From positions 2,058,501-2,122,500 of the forward strand of contig JAPWGK010000001.1 in the NCBI GenBank assembly GCA_029641185.1: DNA of 64,000 nt. The letters are read 5' to 3'. Shown here piece by piece: positions 59,513 to 64,000 of the stretch. Numbering within the stretch: position 1 is the first letter of the stretch; every line of letters starts with the position of its first letter. The DNA is from Pseudofabraea citricarpa. Taxonomy: Eukaryota; Ascomycota; Leotiomycetes; Helotiales; Dermateaceae. A program made the position numbers and the translations under genes. The notes under the pieces are model-generated. The model made no database searches. It worked only from the letters and a program-made list of their open reading frames with translations, and had not been told where the DNA came from.

Positions 59513-61530
59513 TTACAACTTGTTGGGAGCTGTCTGAGTCGTGGGCCATTGATATCCCGCCGCATCGCTGAATTGTTTGTTAGTAGCATCCCTTAGGAAC
59601 CTTGAGTATCGAGAAGCTTACCTAAATTTGTAACCATATGATGAGGTGAAGTCATCCAGGACTGCAGGACCACGCGAACCTAGACACACATTGTTAGTCT
59701 GCGCTAGAATAGGGCAAAGTGGACATGGGGTATGCCATACCGTATGGGTATTCCATTGGAATGATCTCCTTGTTGTCATCGAGGTAATGGAGAAGAGGTG
59801 AGAAAACCCTCCAACTTGCATCCAGTTCATCATCACGAACAAAGTTGGAGTGATCGCCCTTGATAGCATCCAGAATAAGCGACTCATAAGCCTCAGGAAT
59901 CTTGAGATCTGAGAACCGTCTTCGGTAGGTCAAATCCAGCTCAGTGACCACTGTCTGCATGCTTAGACCGGGGAGCTTAGAATTCATCTTGATATAAACA
60001 CTCTCGTTGGGCTGAATGCGCATGACAAGCTCATTTCGTGGAATGTCCTTGAAAATACCAGACGTGACATCCTTGAACTGAATCCTGATTTCCGTCTTCT
60101 GCTCGTTCAGAGCCTTTCCTGCCTTCAAGATAAATGGCACACCATCCCAGCGCTCATTCTTGATGAATACGGTCATGGCGCAGAATGTTGGGCATCTCGA
60201 GTCTTTGGGTACTGTGTCGTCTTCCTTGTAAGATGGCTTGGTGCCGTCTAGCGACTTACCATACTGGCCAATGATGACGTTTTTAGGTTCGATCGCTGGG
60301 ATTCCACGGAGTACACGAACTTTCTCATCACGAACATCCTCAGCCGAGAAGGAGATGGGACGCTCCATTGCTAAAAGAGTCAGAACTTGGAGGAGATGGT
60401 TCTGCATGACATCGCGGATGATGCCAAACTCATCGAAATATCCACCACGACCTTCTGTGCCGAAAGGCTCCTTGAAGGTAATCTGAACGTTGTCGATGTG
60501 GTTGCGATTCCATGTGGCGCCGAAGAATTCGTTACCAAATCTCAAAATCAAGATGTTCTTGACCATTTCTTTTCCAAGGTAATGATCGATACGGAAAATC
60601 TCATCTTCGTTCCAGTTCGGCTCCAATGCCTTTTGCAATTCCCGGGAGCTAGCAAGATCCTTTCCAAAAGGCTTTTCCACCTAGAGAGGAGGGTTTAGTT
60701 GTTGTTCAGAATGGGGCAACATCAACTTACGATGATTCTTGCGATTCCATTCTTGGGATAGCAGTTCTTCTTCAGGTGCTGAGAAACGGTAGTGAAGACG
60801 CTGGGTGGTAGGGCCATGTAAAAGACACGGTTTGCCTCCTTGCGACCCTTCTCAATCTGTTGGAGGTGCTTCTCCAATCCTATGAATGACTCGTCTTGGT
60901 CATATTGACCAGAGACATATGTGCACACATCGCAGAATTCTTGTAATTGTTGCTCCATGTCCTTTGTTGGTGTCTTAATGTATGATCTGACGCGCTTGAG
61001 GAACTCCTCGTGGTCCATCTTTGTTCGGGCATATCCAACGATCTTGATATCTTTTGGCAGGAATTGGTTGCGGTACTATCAAGGTCGGTATCAATAGGGC
61101 GGCTTAATCACTTGGTGGACCATGACTTACGAGACCGAATAGGGCTGGGAACTAAGTCTGGGATTAGCATTGATCACGAAACGAGGGCCGCAGCGAGCAC
61201 GAACAGTCTTCTTCTTTGCTAGATCACCAGATGCGCCTAGGACGATAATCACGGTGTTGTTCTTCAGCTCGATGGTTCTAGTGGGGCGGAAAACAGATTA
61301 GTCTGGTGTGACGTGCAAAACGGATGAGAGATTCCATTGAAGCGGATAAATAGCAGTAGAATCAGGCCACGGCATTGGAGAGCGCGTGAGGACTTCACGG
61401 TCAATGCTGGAGGGAAGAATGGTTGATTCCGCAGCGGTCGGCGATATGTGTAGGCTGGGCTCAGTGACGTAAATGGAACAACTTGCCCTGCATTGTGAGG
61501 CTCCTCAGGCTTGATGACGGTGTCGGCCAT
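59513..61530 (-). CDS. ZWF1: Glucose-6-phosphate 1-dehydrogenase
   Basis: First enzyme of the oxidative pentose phosphate pathway in the cytosol, making NADPH. Seven exons: 61530-61487, 61277-61205, 61151-61131, 61075-60731, 60680-59741, 59679-59622 and 59567-59513, 511 aa, the normal fungal length. Motifs: NADP loop VLGASGDLAKKKTFPALFGL, EKPFGKD, and the catalytic RIDHYLGKE. The third exon is only 21 nt (FPALFGL). Intron 1 begins GCAAGT (GC-AG) and is required to read HNAGTIELKNN. The C-terminus ends GYQWPTTQTAPNKL. The multi-intron 5' end is common in fungal G6PDH genes (gsdA in Aspergillus). Confidence 0.96.
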
Positions 61531-63514
61531 TGCAGCAAATTCTGATGAGTAGAACGGCCTGGTTGTTGGGGTCTGGAGGAATGGAGGAAATGAGTTGCTG
61601 ATGGCGGTGGAGCGAAGTTGTGAGTTGAGATGGGGGGGGAGGGACGGAGAGGGGAGCTCAGAGGAATTTGTTGAACTTTGGTCACCCCTCCCCGCTGATG
61701 CCGCTTTCTTTTAAGCTCGAGGATCAAGCGAAAGCGCGGATAGCTCGATGACGCCCGGGATCCCGACAACGGCCCAAACGCTGGCTGAACACACACACAC
61801 ACACCCACAGTCACAAAGACAGCAGCGCTCTTGCGAGCACCAGGAGTCAAGCACGCAAAAGAATGTCTCAAGAACAGGCCCGATGTTTGATCCCAAGTAC
61901 AAAGCACAGGCACAGGCACAGGCACAGGCATATCTATGGTACGGTACGGTACGGTACAGTACAGTACAGGAGGCTGGGTGTCACGGAGAGGCACGTATGA
62001 GCAACGAATAATGGGTATCCTCTGGAAATGGCCGGCGCAAGAGCAGCTCGCCAGCCAGCCAGCCTCCCAACCAGCAGCCAGCAGACACAGCAGAGCCCGA
62101 ATCTGAAGGAGAAAAAAAGAATAAAACCGAAAAATCTTCGGTGGTTTTCCATTCCTGGATGGGGGTCCAGCTCAGGAAAGGTGGATTCTATGGGCTCCAT
62201 GGAGCCTACGGAGTACGGAAGAAGCTTAACATTGCAGATTATAAAGCAGCACACAGTGGTCGAGGCGCTCTTATCACCGTCAGCGTCGGCGTCAATGATT
62301 AAGCAGGTGCCAGGTGTTAGGTGCCAGGTGCCAGATGCCAGGTGGTGATGCTGACTGCTCACTGCTGCATACCGGTAGCTGTCATCAACCCATCACCAAA
62401 CTATGTCCGCATTGCTATTATGGCCTATGCCTGCCTGTTTGCTGAGAGTCGAGGTTGAGATGCTCTCGACCGCGGAAGCTCTTCGGTCCAGCTGTGCTTG
62501 AAACACTCGGGAGGGACCGAGTAGAAACAAAGTCCGTGACGGCAGACGGCGTACAGTACGTGTAGTGCGTGCAGCTACTGTATCCGAATTGATCGTCGTT
62601 GACCTGATGTCTGATGTCTGGTATCTGGTATCTGATATCTGATTGCTGATTGCTGATGGCGAATAGGCTGGTGGCTGATGGCTGATGTACTGTACTTGTA
62701 AAGTAGGGGTGTACGCGGTATTTTGCTGTGTGGTGTGTATTGTGTGTTGTGTGTTGTGTGATGTGTGGTGTGTGTGCAGTCTGGGGTCCAGTTCTTGCGA
62801 TACGGTGGATGGTGGATGGTGGACGGGGAGGTGGGAGGAGGTAGAAGTAGTAGTAGAAGTAGAAGTAGAAGCAGGAGGGTAGCAGTGCCAAAAACAGCAT
62901 GTGTTGTGCGACAACCAGTTCACCTCTCGCATGAGAGCAACAGCAGCAGTGGCAGTCGAGCCTGTTACAAGCTGTGCCCTCTCACTGCCTCTACCCCACG
63001 CGTACGCATGAAATGCTTTCTATGGTTTAAGGGAGTTGCGATGACACGGGCTCAGCAACCCGGGACTACTTGATAGAGAGTCTTTTTCCTACGGGTTTTG
63101 GCTTTCTTTTAATTAGGACTTTGCACATAAATTCCTTGGCTTAGCACGTCCCCATAGCCTTTGGGAGCTCTTGAGCAGTCAATCTCGAACTGAACCCTCC
63201 TGGACGAGAGTAATTATCATAATCATAATCATCATCATCACTGCTACGTCTGTTGCCGTTCGAGGTCTCTTATCGCGGTTCGCCCCGATAAGACATACTC
63301 TCATGTGATATATATCTCGTGACTGCGGCAAGAGCCCGTCGCTTAGCTCTACCTTAGCGCACCAACAACCCACGAATTCTGATATTCAATTCTCGCGCAG
63401 CAAAAGCCAGACACCGACAAAATCCGACAACCCACGACGACGACGACGAGGTCATTTCACTAGGACCATTCGTTGAATACTCTCTTGATCACCACCCAGG
63501 AGAAATTTGTCAAG
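61531..63514. repeat. Repeat-rich divergent spacer (G6PDH / RPL33)
   Basis: About 2 kb between divergent genes, with CA dinucleotides at 61789-61804, CAGGCA units at 61905-61930, GGTACGGTACGGTACAGTAC at 61939-61958, GGTGCCAG units near 62306-62345, TCTGATATCTG-type units at 62605-62660, TGTGTGGTGTG units at 62726-62778 and AGTAGA units near 62842-62872. Near 63205-63240 an ATAATC/ATC tract occurs. Frames crossing these repeats are not genes. The final 150 bases serve as the RPL33 leader. Confidence 0.65.
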
Positions 63515-63961
63515 ATGCCTTCCGACGCTGGACACAGACGTGAGTACCCCCCCTTGGGCACTTTGGAGGAGAATGTGGGAGGATGGAGGCAGCTGCGCTT
63601 GGAGATAAGGAGGGAATCTACAAGCCGCGTGCGGCTCCCTCTGATTGTTGGGGAAAACGGAAATTGCATATTGTAACAACTGCTAACTTTTGGCTTAGTC
63701 TATGTCAAGTGAGTAAACACCAATTCTGTGTATCTGCATGCGGACTCGAAGCATTGATTATGGCTGGTTGGCCGGTCGGCGAAGGATCATCGAAGGACAG
63801 GATGGGCATCAATGGCGTATTCAGATGGAATGGCAGTGCAGGATGCTGATATGTGACTTTATTAGGGGTCGCCATCTCAGCTACCAACGTGGCAAGCGCA
63901 ACACCACTCCCGGCACCAGTTTGATCAAGATCGAGGGTGTTGATGATACCAACGCAGCCAA
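63515..63961 (+). CDS. RPL33: 60S ribosomal protein eL33 (L35Ae family), 3' partial
   Basis: Large-subunit ribosomal protein. Exons visible: 63515-63539, 63699-63708 (10 nt) and 63866-63961, ending in a donor GTAGGT at 63962 and continuing beyond the window. The spliced start MPSDAGHRLYVKGRHLSYQR followed by GKRNTTPGTSLIKIEGVDD is the eL33 N-terminus. The two introns of 159 and 157 nt are long for this window, as is usual in fungal ribosomal protein genes. Phases 1 and 2 agree. Only about 44 of some 110 residues are present. Confidence 0.93.
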
Positions 63962-64000
63962 GTAGGTCGACGCAAATCAGAAGCTTGGAATGGTGCTGAC

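Noticed and set aside
61461..62932. Several 140-180-codon minus-strand frames in the G6PDH/RPL33 spacer
   Set aside because: They are translations of CA, GGTAC and TGTG repeats and show no coding character.

Overview
The window is nuclear DNA of a filamentous ascomycete (Pezizomycotina). Genes carry short spliceosomal introns (mostly 45-160 nt, GTRNGT donors, CTAAC/CTRAY-type branch sites, YAG acceptors), lie on both strands without operons, and encode typical fungal housekeeping proteins such as complex I 49-kDa subunit, Tel2, Rrn3 and an LSD1 with a C-terminal HMG box. The cysteine-rich orphan at 17.4-18.8 kb and the general protein make-up suggest a leotiomycete-like fungus, but that is only an impression. 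Exon coordinates come from reading splice consensus, phase and family conservation by eye; no search was run.

Layout. 0-13 kb: RRN3 (5' cut by the window), an AT-rich gene-free island, a disordered orphan protein, a Ste20-family kinase, then TEL2 (-) and UBA3 (+) from a shared divergent promoter. 14-28.6 kb: RPC40 (-) and the complex I 49-kDa gene (+) back to back, a Cys-rich orphan (-), ATP3 (-) and TOP1 (+) back to back, COQ6 (+), and a UBE2W-like E2 (-). 28.6-43.5 kb: a minisatellite-rich spacer, a CaMK-I kinase (+), KDM1/LSD1 (-), VPS33 (-) and HTS1 (+) back to back, and an orphan (+). 44.6-51.1 kb: a BAH-PHD protein, a DUF3602-like protein, a PIC2-type mitochondrial carrier and a PY-motif ORF (all -), then a small probable CBS-domain protein (+). 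51-64 kb: repeat-rich spacers with an SDR-like protein (+), a RING protein (-), G6PDH (-) and the 5' end of RPL33 (+).

Functional themes are mitochondrial energy and quinone metabolism (complex I, ATP synthase gamma, Coq6, Pi/Cu carrier, a probably dual-targeted HisRS), RNA polymerase I/III and ribosome production (Rrn3, Rpc40, Rpl33), chromatin (Top1, Kdm1, BAH-PHD), ubiquitin-type modification (Uba3, E2, RING) and kinase signalling. This is ordinary core genome, not a biosynthetic cluster or a mobile island, and I did not find a clear novel multi-gene system. The most unusual signals are in gene architecture: 6-, 7- and 10-nt exons, three GC-AG introns, an in-frame stop-free 51-nt intron, alternative starts in HTS1, a possible splice bridge between an orphan ORF and a kinase, an SDR lacking its catalytic tyrosine, and palindromic CCTAGGTA/GTAC repeats scattered through the spacers.
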